A stretch of DNA of 7,303 nt, taken from assembly GCA_021779335.1 (NCBI GenBank), contig JAJYAW010000140.1, forward strand, positions 1 through 7,303, given 5' to 3'. The translations under genes and the position numbers were made by a program. Source of the DNA: Myxococcales bacterium (GTDB lineage: Bacteria; Myxococcota; Myxococcia; Myxococcales; Anaeromyxobacteraceae). Positions 1 to 5,841 of this stretch are shown one piece after another. The notes beneath the pieces are model-generated. The model saw only the letters and a list, made by a program, of their open reading frames with translations. It ran no database searches and had not been told where the DNA came from. Within the stretch, counting starts at the first letter, position 1. The number at the start of each line of letters is the position of its first letter.

Positions 1-891
1 GCCCTGGCCGTCGAGCCGCGCCGCGCCGCCGCCCACGCCGCGCTGGGCGCGCTCCTCTGGAAGGCGGGCGACCTGCCGGCCGCCGAGAAGGCGCTGGCCA
101 CCGCGGTGGAGCTGGCGCCCGGCAACGCCCTGGACCACATCCGGCTGGGGGCGGTCCGGCTGGAGCGCGGCGACGTGGCCGGCGCGCTCGTCGAGACCGA
201 GGCCGGCTCCAACCTCCAGCCCGGCCTCGCCGAGGGGCACCACTGGCTGGGGCGGGCGCTCCTCGCCAAGGGGGAGACCGCCGGCGCGCTGGCGCAGCTC
301 CGCCGCTCGGTCGAGATGGCCAAGGGGAACGCCGTCTACCTGCTCCACCTCGGCCTGGCGCAGGAGCAGGCCAACGCCCTCGGCGACGCCGTGGAGAGCT
401 ACCTGGCCTCGGCCGCGGCCGATCCCAGGCTGCCCGACCCGCAGGAGCGGCTGGGCCTGCTCTTCGCCGCCAACGGCCGCTGCGACGAGGCCATCCCGGC
501 CTTCGAGAAGGCCCTGGCCGCCGCGCCGCGCCTCACCCGCGCCAAGATCGCCCTGGCCGACTGCCGGCTCAAGACGCGCAAGGGCGCCGAGGCGGTGCGG
601 CTCTACCGCGAGGTGCTCAAGGAGGATCCGGCCGCGCAGGTGGTCTACAAGCTGGCCCGGGCGGTCCACGAGACGCAGGGCCTGGCCGCGGCCATGCCGC
701 TCTACGAGCGGGCCATCCGGGACGAGCCGGAGAACGCCATGCCGCACTACTACCTCGGCTACGCCTTCAAGGAGCGGGGCGCCAAGGCGCGCGCCGTCCA
801 GGAGTTCAAGGCCTACCTGAAGGAGAAGCCCGACGCCGAGGACAAGGGCGACATCGAGCGGGAGATCGAGGACCTGGGCGGGACGCCCTGA
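1..891 (+). CDS. Tetratricopeptide-repeat (TPR) protein, 5'-truncated by window edge
   Basis: The reading frame is open from base 1 to the TGA at 889-891 and gives 296 residues. A GTG at 106 could be taken as a start, but clear TPR sequence runs upstream of it, so the true start lies before the window. I count eight consecutive 34-residue repeats from about residue 8 to 280, preceded by the tail of another (ALAVEPR). Each has the usual LG at helix A, small residues (A/G) in helix B, and a closing P such as ELAPG, NLQPG or RDEPE. The last 20 residues form a charged, acidic helix (DAEDKGDIEREIEDLG). TPR arrays are protein-binding scaffolds; in this lineage they often serve in envelope assembly, motility or secretion, but nothing here names the partner. 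No signal peptide can be judged because the N-terminus is missing. It is followed by 78 bp and then marR in the same direction, so read-through is possible. The family call is firm; the function is unknown. Confidence 0.9.
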   Translation, partial: ALAVEPRRAAAHAALGALLWKAGDLPAAEKALATAVELAPGNALDHIRLGAVRLERGDVAGALVETEAGSNLQPGLAEGHHWLGRALLAKGETAGALAQLRRSVEMAKGNAVYLLHLGLAQEQANALGDAVESYLASAAADPRLPDPQERLGLLFAANGRCDEAIPAFEKALAAAPRLTRAKIALADCRLKTRKGAEAVRLYREVLKEDPAAQVVYKLARAVHETQGLAAAMPLYERAIRDEPENAMPHYYLGYAFKERGAKARAVQEFKAYLKEKPDAEDKGDIEREIEDLGGTP

Positions 892-931
892 GCGGGGCCG
901 GCCCGGACCCTGCTCCGCACGCCGAGGCGGC

Positions 932-960
932 TTGACCGCGGAGACCTTCTGGACTAGGGA
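932..960 (+). promoter_or_regulatory. Weak candidate promoter upstream of marR-tolC
   Basis: TTGACC at 932-937 matches the -35 consensus in five of six bases. With a 17-bp spacer it is followed by TAGGGA at 955-960, which shares only the leading TA with a -10 box. If used, transcription would start only a few bases before the ATG at 970, which conflicts with reading 956-962 (AGGGAAG) as a ribosome-binding site. Only one of the two readings can be right. The region is too GC-rich to decide by eye. Confidence 0.3.
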
Positions 961-962
961 AG
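956..962 (+). promoter_or_regulatory. Candidate ribosome-binding site of the MarR gene
   Basis: AGGGAAG is a purine-rich Shine-Dalgarno-like stretch 7 bases before the ATG at 970. An in-frame TAG at 955-957 excludes any start further upstream, so this site and the ATG at 970 are the natural pair unless the message is close to leaderless. Confidence 0.45.
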
Positions 963-963
963 C

Positions 964-976
964 TCCGCAATGCGGA
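964..976 (+). repeat. Perfect inverted repeat centred on the marR start codon
   Basis: TCCGC (964-968) and GCGGA (972-976) are perfect inverted arms around AAT (969-971), so the ATG at 970 lies at the centre. MarR proteins commonly bind palindromes at their own promoters, so this could be an autorepression operator. In RNA it could form a short hairpin over the start codon. The 8-base string GCTCCGCA that contains the left arm also occurs at 912-919, exactly 50 bp upstream of its copy at 962-969. At this GC content, 5-bp arms can arise by chance. Confidence 0.35.
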
Positions 977-1458
977 CCATCTCCCGCCCCGCCGCCCGGC
1001 CGGCCCGGACCGCGGCCGTCGCCCCGGGCGCCGCCGCCCGCCGCCTGCACGGGCTCCTCGTCGCGCTCATGCGGCGCCGCTCGCTGCGGGATCCCCTGGC
1101 CGCCAGCTGCGCCGAGCTGGAGCTGTCGGCGCCGCAGGTGCACACCGTCCTGGCGCTGGGCCACGGCGGGGCGCTCGCCATGGGCGACCTGGCCCGCCGG
1201 GTGGCCGTCACCGAGAAGACCGTGACCGGCCTGGTGGACCGGCTGCAGCGCGACGGCCTGGTGGACCGGGTGCGGGACGACGCCGACCGGCGCGTCATCC
1301 ACGTGGCCCTCACCCCCCGCGGCGCGGCGCTCTCCCGGCGCCTCGACGCCGAGGTGCTGCAGGCTCTGACCCGCCTGCTCGGGCCGCTCGACGCGGCCGA
1401 CCGGCGCGACCTCTTCCGCATCGTCGAGAAGCTGACGAACTCACTGGAGGACACATGA
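970..1458 (+). CDS. MarR-family winged-helix transcriptional regulator
   Basis: This 162-residue protein has the normal MarR length. After an Ala/Arg/Pro-rich N-terminal extension (about residues 1-22) comes the first dimerisation helix, then the winged HTH at about 53-118. Visible landmarks are the helix pair with LARRVAVTEKTVTGLVDRLQ (74-93), DGLVDRV (95-101), and the wing with its signature DDADRRVIHVALTPRG (103-118), which includes the conserved D-x-x-R/R and LT-G. The C-terminal helices (119-160) complete the dimer interface. MarR proteins usually repress their own operon and release DNA when a phenolic or other small ligand binds. The single cysteine (C47) lies before the HTH; I do not claim redox sensing. 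The ATG at 970 is the first possible start because of an in-frame TAG at 955-957. Its TGA overlaps the ATG of the TolC gene (ATGA, 1455-1458), so it almost certainly controls that gene. The inducer cannot be read from sequence. Confidence 0.93.
   Translation: MRTISRPAARPARTAAVAPGAAARRLHGLLVALMRRRSLRDPLAASCAELELSAPQVHTVLALGHGGALAMGDLARRVAVTEKTVTGLVDRLQRDGLVDRVRDDADRRVIHVALTPRGAALSRRLDAEVLQALTRLLGPLDAADRRDLFRIVEKLTNSLEDT
1446..1451 (+). promoter_or_regulatory. Ribosome-binding site of the TolC-family gene, inside marR
   Basis: GGAGGA lies within the last codons of the MarR gene, with GGAGG ending four bases before the ATG at 1455. With the ATGA overlap this fixes the TolC start and suggests coupled translation. 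The spacing is slightly short, consistent with re-initiation by terminating ribosomes. Confidence 0.75.
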
Positions 1459-2903
1459 ACGCGTTCCTGGCGGCCCTGGCCGCGCTCTCCCTGGCCCAGG
1501 CCCCGAGCCTGGAGGTCGACCCGGCCGCCGCGCCCCCCGCGGCGCCGGACGCGCCGGTCCTCACGCTGGACGAGGCGCTGGCGCGCGCCGCCCACGCCAA
1601 CACCGACCTGCGCGCCGCCCAGGCCCGGCTGCAGCAGGCCAAGGCCGGCATCTGGAAGGCCTGGAGTTCCCAGCTGCCGCAGGTGACGGCGGGCGCGACG
1701 TGGACGCACAACAGCGACGCCGCCAGCATCGGCCTGCCGGTCGCCACCTACCTGCGCGACCGGACCGGGCCGGCCGGCTCGCCCGGCAACCCGGTGGAGC
1801 CGACCACCGACGCCTTCGGCCAGCCGCTGCCGGGCGCCCCGCCGGCCGGGTCCTTCCTCTTCTCCGACAACGTCGACGTCGCCATCCAGAAGCTCGACCA
1901 GCTCGGCGCCCAGGTGCAGGTGACGCAGGCGCTCATCGCCCCGCAGGCCTGGTTCGGCATCCAGGCCGCCTACCGGGGCGCCGACGTGGCCACCAAGACC
2001 GTCGAGGCCGCCCGCCGCGACGTGCTCTTCGGCGTGGCCCAGCTCTACTACGGCGTCACCTCGCTCAAGCAGCTGGTCAAGGTCTCGGAGGAGCTGCAGG
2101 GGATCGCGGCGCGCCAGGAGAAGGACGCCAAGGTCCGGCTCGACGCCGGGACCATCGCCAAGGTGGGCTACCTGCGCGCCCAGATCGACCGGGCCCGGGC
2201 CGACCAGGACCTCATCCGCGCCCGCAACGCCTACGAGTCCGCCAAGATCTCCCTGGCCAGCGCCCTGGACCGCGACACCACCTTCGAGGTGGTCGATCCC
2301 CCCGAGCCGACCCTGCCCGGGGGCACGGCCAGCCTGGAGGCGGACGCGCTCAAGGCACGCCCGGACCTGCAGGCGGCCCGCCTCAACGAGGACCTGGGGG
2401 TGGCGCTCCGCCGCGTCTCCGCCGCGCGGTACCTGCCGAGCCTGGGCGCCTTCTTCAGGTACCAGATCGCCAACGTCACCGGCTTCACCGGCAAGAACGA
2501 CGCCTGGGCGGCCGGCCTGGCGCTCAACTGGACCATCTTCGACGGCAGCCTGCGCGAGGCCGAGCTCCGCGAGGGGAGCGCCCGCATCGCCGAGGCCGAG
2601 GCCAACCGGCGCGGCCTGGAGAACAAGGTCACGGCCGAGGTGCGCCAGGCGCTCCTCGACCTCGCGTCGGCCCGGGCCAACGCGGTCAAGGCCAAGGAGC
2701 AGGCGGCGCTGGCCCACGAGAACCAGCGGCTGGTGGACGTGAGCTACAAGGCCGGCGCGGCCACGGCGGTGGAGCAGGCCGACGCCACCGCGGCGCTGCG
2801 GAACGCCGCCATCGCGGCCACCAGCGAGGCGCTGCAGGCGCAGCTGGCCGCCCTGAAGGTGCTCAAGGTGGCCGGCGTCTTCGATCCGGTGGCGCGCCGC
2901 TAG
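1455..2903 (+). CDS. TolC-family outer-membrane efflux protein
   Basis: The 482-residue product fits the TolC/OEP family, which forms trimeric outer-membrane channels with a long periplasmic alpha-barrel and takes substrate from an adaptor and an inner-membrane pump. A short hydrophobic N-terminus (FLAALAALSLAQA) looks like a signal peptide cleaved near residue 16, although its n-region lacks a basic residue. An Ala/Pro-rich linker follows. The first OEP repeat begins at LTLDEALARAAHANTDLRAA (about 36-55) and the second at about 280 (LEADALKARPDLQAARLNED). Both have the typical LxxALxxNPDL-like opening and end in long Ala-rich coiled-coil helices. Residues 86-140 form a long Gly/Pro-rich stretch between barrel strands, probably an extended surface loop. 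The C-terminus ends in a helix, KVLKVAGVF. It is coupled to marR by a 4-bp overlap. No HlyD-like adaptor or RND/MFS pump follows, so it must pair with components encoded elsewhere. The family call is firm; the substrate is unknown. Confidence 0.93.
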   Translation: MNAFLAALAALSLAQAPSLEVDPAAAPPAAPDAPVLTLDEALARAAHANTDLRAAQARLQQAKAGIWKAWSSQLPQVTAGATWTHNSDAASIGLPVATYLRDRTGPAGSPGNPVEPTTDAFGQPLPGAPPAGSFLFSDNVDVAIQKLDQLGAQVQVTQALIAPQAWFGIQAAYRGADVATKTVEAARRDVLFGVAQLYYGVTSLKQLVKVSEELQGIAARQEKDAKVRLDAGTIAKVGYLRAQIDRARADQDLIRARNAYESAKISLASALDRDTTFEVVDPPEPTLPGGTASLEADALKARPDLQAARLNEDLGVALRRVSAARYLPSLGAFFRYQIANVTGFTGKNDAWAAGLALNWTIFDGSLREAELREGSARIAEAEANRRGLENKVTAEVRQALLDLASARANAVKAKEQAALAHENQRLVDVSYKAGAATAVEQADATAALRNAAIAATSEALQAQLAALKVLKVAGVFDPVARR

Positions 2904-2929
2904 CGCGCCGGCGCCTCGTCAGGGCGCCG
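2891..2929. terminator. GC-rich inverted repeats between convergent tolC and xth; possible bidirectional terminator without U-tract
   Basis: Two perfect 7-bp inverted repeats flank the 15-bp gap between the genes. One is GGCGCGC (2891-2897) with GCGCGCC (2903-2909), its 5-base loop covering most of the tolC stop. The other is CGGCGCC (2909-2915) with GGCGCCG (2923-2929), its 7-base loop covering the xth stop. Neither is followed by a T-run on either strand, so this is not a classical intrinsic terminator. A factor-dependent or hairpin-stall role is possible, but such repeats also arise by chance at this GC content. Confidence 0.35.
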
Positions 2930-3689
2930 CGCCGGCGGCCGGCCGGGTGAACTCGGCCACCACCGGGGCGTGGTCGCTGGTGCCGAACTCCGGCAGCACG
3001 GCGCAGCGGGTGGCGGCCCGCGCCAGCCCCTCGCTCGCCATCACGTAGTCGATGCGCCAGCCGACGTTCTTCTGGCGCAGGCCGCGCCAGGGGGGCCACC
3101 AGGTGAAGAGGGCGGCGTTGTCGGGGTCGAGCGCCCGCCCCACGTCCACCAGGCCGCGCGAGAGGAGCCGGGCCAGCAGCGCCCGCTCGTCGTCGCGCTG
3201 GCCGATGGCCCCGGCCCGCCGCTCCTTCTCGTGCACGTCGGCCTCGGTCCGCGTCACGTTGAGGTCGCCGCAGAGGAGGAGCGGCCGCCCCTCCGCCTGG
3301 GCCGCCGCCGCCCAGGCGTCGAGCGCCGCCAGGAAGCGGAGCTTGGCGTCGAGGTCCTTGCCGCCGTTGGGCACGTAGAGGCTGGCCACCGTGACCCCGT
3401 CCACCAGCGCCGTCACGGCGCGGGTCTCGAAGTCGAAGGCTGGGTGGAGGAAGGCCGGCGGGGCCGCCGCCGGGGCGCCGCGCACCAGGAGCGAGACGCC
3501 GGAGTAGGCGCTCTCGCCGTGCCAGAGGGCGTGGTAGCCGTCCGGCCGGCGCAGCGGCGCGGGGACCTTGGCGGCCGGGGCCTTGATCTCCTGCAGGCAG
3601 AGCAGGTCCGGCGCCTCGCGCGCCAGCAGCTCCTCGACCTGCGCCTGGCGCGCCCGGATCCCGTTGACGTTCCAGGTGACGACCTTCAC
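2919..3689 (-). CDS. xth: Exodeoxyribonuclease III (AP endonuclease, xth/APE1 family)
   Basis: The 256-residue protein covers the whole ExoIII/endonuclease-exonuclease-phosphatase fold. The active-site set is present in order: N7 in TWNVNG, E34 in LQEIK (metal ligand), Y105 in LYVPNGG, D142 and N144 in GDLNV, D214 in WRIDY, and D239-H240 in GTSDHAPV. The enzyme cuts 5' to abasic sites and trims 3' blocking groups in base-excision repair, in the cytoplasm and with Mg2+. The length is close to the 268 residues of the E. coli enzyme. The start is a GTG at 3689-3687, supported by GGAGG five bases upstream and by the family's conserved N-terminus MKVVTWNVNG. The gene stands alone: convergent with tolC (15-bp gap) and divergent from the hybrid kinase. 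A short Ala/Pro-rich tail follows the catalytic histidine. Confident on family and activity; xth or xthA are equivalent names. Confidence 0.96.
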   Translation of the reverse strand: MKVVTWNVNGIRARQAQVEELLAREAPDLLCLQEIKAPAAKVPAPLRRPDGYHALWHGESAYSGVSLLVRGAPAAAPPAFLHPAFDFETRAVTALVDGVTVASLYVPNGGKDLDAKLRFLAALDAWAAAAQAEGRPLLLCGDLNVTRTEADVHEKERRAGAIGQRDDERALLARLLSRGLVDVGRALDPDNAALFTWWPPWRGLRQKNVGWRIDYVMASEGLARAATRCAVLPEFGTSDHAPVVAEFTRPAAGAAP

Positions 3690-3694
3690 CGCTG

Positions 3695-3699
3695 CCTCC
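3695..3699 (-). promoter_or_regulatory. Ribosome-binding site of xth, supporting the GTG start
   Basis: Read on the minus strand this is GGAGG, five bases before the GTG at 3689. It is a full-strength Shine-Dalgarno element and decides the start, since the initiator is not ATG. Confidence 0.85.
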
Positions 3700-3721
3700 G
3701 CGCTCGGCCCACCCCCCGGGG

Positions 3722-3727
3722 ACGCTA
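3722..3727 (-). promoter_or_regulatory. Weak candidate -10 element for xth
   Basis: On the minus strand this reads TAGCGT, which fits TANNNT. It lies about 33 bases before the GTG, leaving room for a short leader carrying the GGAGG site. The -35 position 17 bp upstream reads TTCCCC, a poor match. If this promoter is real, the inverted repeat at 3735-3753 falls in its spacer and -35 region, where a bound protein would block transcription. Confidence 0.25.
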
Positions 3728-3734
3728 TGCACCG

Positions 3735-3753
3735 GCCTTCCCGGGGGGAAGGC
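3735..3753. repeat. Perfect 8-bp inverted repeat in the xth/kinase divergent region
   Basis: GCCTTCCC (3735-3742) and GGGAAGGC (3746-3753) are perfect inverted arms around GGG. It is one of several overlapping inverted repeats here: GGAAGG-CTC (3747-3755) can also pair with GAG-C-CCTTCC (3767-3776) with one bulged C, and TCCGGG (3774-3779) with CCCGGA (3785-3790) around a 5-base loop. It could be an operator for one or both divergent genes, or a structured xth leader if transcription starts near the kinase. No protein family can be named for it. Confidence 0.5.
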
Positions 3754-3773
3754 TCCCGCGGGCGGCGAGCCCT

Positions 3774-3790
3774 TCCGGGATCGCCCCGGA
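3774..3790. repeat. Perfect 6-bp inverted repeat just upstream of the kinase -10 box
   Basis: TCCGGG (3774-3779), loop ATCGC, CCCGGA (3785-3790). The arms end six bases before TAGACT (3796-3801), so they occupy the -35/spacer region of the putative kinase promoter. That is where an activator or repressor would sit. It may also be chance given the composition. Confidence 0.35.
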
Positions 3791-3795
3791 CCCCC

Positions 3796-3801
3796 TAGAC
3801 T
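3796..3801 (+). promoter_or_regulatory. Candidate -10 box (TAGACT) of a leaderless hybrid-kinase transcript
   Basis: TAGACT fits TANNNT and ends six bases before the ATG at 3808, the spacing at which transcription would start on or next to the A of the ATG. No Shine-Dalgarno sequence lies upstream, and the TAG inside the box is an in-frame stop that rules out an earlier start. No good -35 is seen (TTCCGG at the expected place). Together these point to a leaderless mRNA. Confidence 0.5.
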
Positions 3802-3807
3802 CGGCCA

Positions 3808-5841
3808 ATGTCGACGCTCGGTGGTTCCCAGGTGGAGCAGACGCTGCGCGCCCTCCACGAGGCGACCACGGCCACCACCGGCGAGGCCTACCTCGAGACG
3901 CTGGTGAGGGTCATGGCCGAGGTGCTGGGGGCCGACTGGTGCTACCTGGCGCTCTTCGCGCCCGGCCGCACCGACCGGGTCCGCACCCGGGTCCTCTGGT
4001 CCGCCGGCGGCGACCAGGAGCCCCTGGAGTACGACCTGAAGGACTCGCCGTGCGAGGTCGTCATGTCCGGCCGGGCCTGCCAGCACCCGCTGGGCGTGGC
4101 CGGCCTCTTCCCCCGCGACGCCCTGCTGGCGGAGCTGGGGATCGAGGCCTACCTGGGGATCCCGGTCCCGGGCCCGGACGGCCGGCCGCGCGGCATCCTG
4201 GTGGCGCTCGGGACGCGGCCCACGCCGGCGGTGCGCGAGCTCGGGGCGCTCTTCGGCGTCTTCGCGTCGCGGGCCGGGTCGGAGCTGGACCGGGTCGAGG
4301 CGCAGCGGGCGCTGGAGCAGAGCGAGGCCCGCTTCAGGCTCATCGTGACCGCCTGCGTCGAGGGGGTGGCCATCTTCGAGCCGGACGGTGCGATCCGCTA
4401 CGCCAACCCGCAGCTGGCCCGCCTGGTCCGGGCGGCGGCGCCCGACGCCGTGGTGGGCCGGAGCTACCGCGACTACTGCCCGCCCGCGCTGGCGGAGGAG
4501 GCGGCCGCCCACCTGGTGCAGCGCCGCCACGGCCTGGCGGGCCGCTTCGAGACGTCGCTGGTGCGCGCCGACGGGGCGGAGATCCGGGTGGAGGTCTCGG
4601 CGGCGCCCTTCGCCGGCGCGGGCGGCCAGCCCGGCGGGACCGTCGCCCTGTTCCGCGACGTCACCGAGCAGCGCGCCCTCGAGGAGCAGGTGCGCGAAGC
4701 GCAGAAGCGGGAGAGCCTGGGCGTGCTGGCCGGCGGCGTGGCGCACGAGTTCAACAACCTGCTGGTGGGGATCCTGGCCAACTCCGGCTTCGCCCTCTCC
4801 GAGCTGCCGCCCGGCGGCGAGGTGCGGGCCGCGGTGGAGGACGTGCGCAGCGCCGCCCAGCGGGCCCGGGAGCTGACCCAGCAGCTGCTGGCCTACTCGG
4901 GCCGCGGCCGCTTCACGGTGGGGCCGGTGGACCTGAACAGGCTGGTGCGCGAGATGGTGGCCCTGGCCAGGCCGACCCTCGGGGAGAAGGCCAGGCTGGC
5001 GCAGGCGCTGGCGCCGGGCCTCCCCGAGGTCGAGGGGGACGCCGGGCAGCTCGGCCAGGTGGTCATGAGCCTGCTCACCAACGCCGCCGACGCCCTGTCC
5101 GGCCCGGGCGGCTCCGTCACCCTCCGCACCGGGGTGGCCCGCCTGGAGCGGCCGGCGCTGGCCCACTTCCACGGCGCCGAGGGCTTCGCCGAGGGGGACT
5201 ACGTCACGCTGGAGGTGGATGACGACGGCGCCGGCATGGACGAGCCGACGCGCGCCCGCATCTTCGAGCCCTTCTTCACCACCAAGTTCGCCGGCCGGGG
5301 GCTGGGGCTGCCGGCCGCCATCGGCATCCTGCGCAGCCACCAGGGCGCCATCCGGGTGAAGAGCGAGCCCGGGCGCGGCACGCGCATCACGGTCATCCTG
5401 CCGCCCCGCCGGGCCGCGGCGGCCGAGCGGCCCGCCCCGGCGCCGGACGCCAGGACGGCGGCGGCGGCCGGGCGGCAGGTGGTGCTGGTCGCCGACGACG
5501 AGGAGGTGGTGCGGCGCGCCGCGCGGCGGGCGCTGGAGCGGGCCGGCTTCGAGGTGCTGGAGGCGAACGACGGCCTGGAGGCGGTGGCGCGCTTCGCCGC
5601 CGAGGGGGATCGCGTCGCCTGCGTCCTGCTCGACCTGACCATGCCCGGCATGGGGGGCGAGGCGGCCCTGGCGGCCATCCGCGAGCGGAGCGCCGGCGTG
5701 GCGGTGGTCCTGACCTCCGGCTTCAGCGACCGAGACGAGGCCTCCGCCGAGGCGTCGGATCCGCGGGTGGGCTTCCTGCCCAAGCCGTTCGGGCCGACCG
5801 ACCTCGTGGCGGCGGTGCGCGCCGCCATGGGCGCGCCCTAG
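3808..5841 (+). CDS. Soluble hybrid sensor histidine kinase (GAF-PAS-HisKA-HATPase-REC)
   Basis: The 677-residue protein has no membrane segment or signal peptide, so it is a cytoplasmic sensor. The domains run in order. GAF is at about 8-160, with YDLKDSPCEVV and the FPRD...LGIEAYLGIPV signature. PAS is at about 171-290, opening with SEARFRLIV and closing with FRDVTEQRALEEQ. HisKA is at about 299-366, with the H-box GGVAHEFNNLL and phospho-acceptor H313. HATPase is at about 408-535, with N425 in LTNAADA, DDDGAGM from D471, the F-box EPFFTTK and the G2 box GRGLGL. After an Ala/Pro linker, REC at about 558-675 has the acidic pair D563-D564, phospho-acceptor D609 in LLDLTMPGMGG, T636/S637 and K659 in PKPF. 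All catalytic residues are intact. Phosphate should pass from H313 to D609 and then to a phosphotransfer protein or regulator not encoded here. The input ligand is unknown. The start is an ATG with no ribosome-binding site (probably leaderless); a GTG at residue 9 is less likely. Its stop interlocks with that of the convergent WYL gene. Confidence 0.95.
   Translation: MSTLGGSQVEQTLRALHEATTATTGEAYLETLVRVMAEVLGADWCYLALFAPGRTDRVRTRVLWSAGGDQEPLEYDLKDSPCEVVMSGRACQHPLGVAGLFPRDALLAELGIEAYLGIPVPGPDGRPRGILVALGTRPTPAVRELGALFGVFASRAGSELDRVEAQRALEQSEARFRLIVTACVEGVAIFEPDGAIRYANPQLARLVRAAAPDAVVGRSYRDYCPPALAEEAAAHLVQRRHGLAGRFETSLVRADGAEIRVEVSAAPFAGAGGQPGGTVALFRDVTEQRALEEQVREAQKRESLGVLAGGVAHEFNNLLVGILANSGFALSELPPGGEVRAAVEDVRSAAQRARELTQQLLAYSGRGRFTVGPVDLNRLVREMVALARPTLGEKARLAQALAPGLPEVEGDAGQLGQVVMSLLTNAADALSGPGGSVTLRTGVARLERPALAHFHGAEGFAEGDYVTLEVDDDGAGMDEPTRARIFEPFFTTKFAGRGLGLPAAIGILRSHQGAIRVKSEPGRGTRITVILPPRRAAAAERPAPAPDARTAAAAGRQVVLVADDEEVVRRAARRALERAGFEVLEANDGLEAVARFAAEGDRVACVLLDLTMPGMGGEAALAAIRERSAGVAVVLTSGFSDRDEASAEASDPRVGFLPKPFGPTDLVAAVRAAMGAP

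Noticed and set aside
106..108. GTG at 106 as start of the TPR protein
   Set aside because: The TPR pattern continues without break upstream to base 1, so this is an internal valine.
895..904. Palindrome GGGCCGGCCC after the TPR gene as a terminator
   Set aside because: It has no usable loop and no T-run. Ten-base G/C palindromes are common at this composition.
954..2717. A 587-codon minus-strand frame antisense to marR and tolC
   Set aside because: Its composition is Gly/Arg/Leu/Val-rich and repetitive with no recognisable motif, while the plus strand holds two complete, well-recognised proteins with proper start signals.
2970..5222. A 750-codon plus-strand frame over xth and the kinase
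   Set aside because: It is antisense to a complete ExoIII and out of frame with the kinase, and the translation is Arg/Pro/Gly low-complexity.
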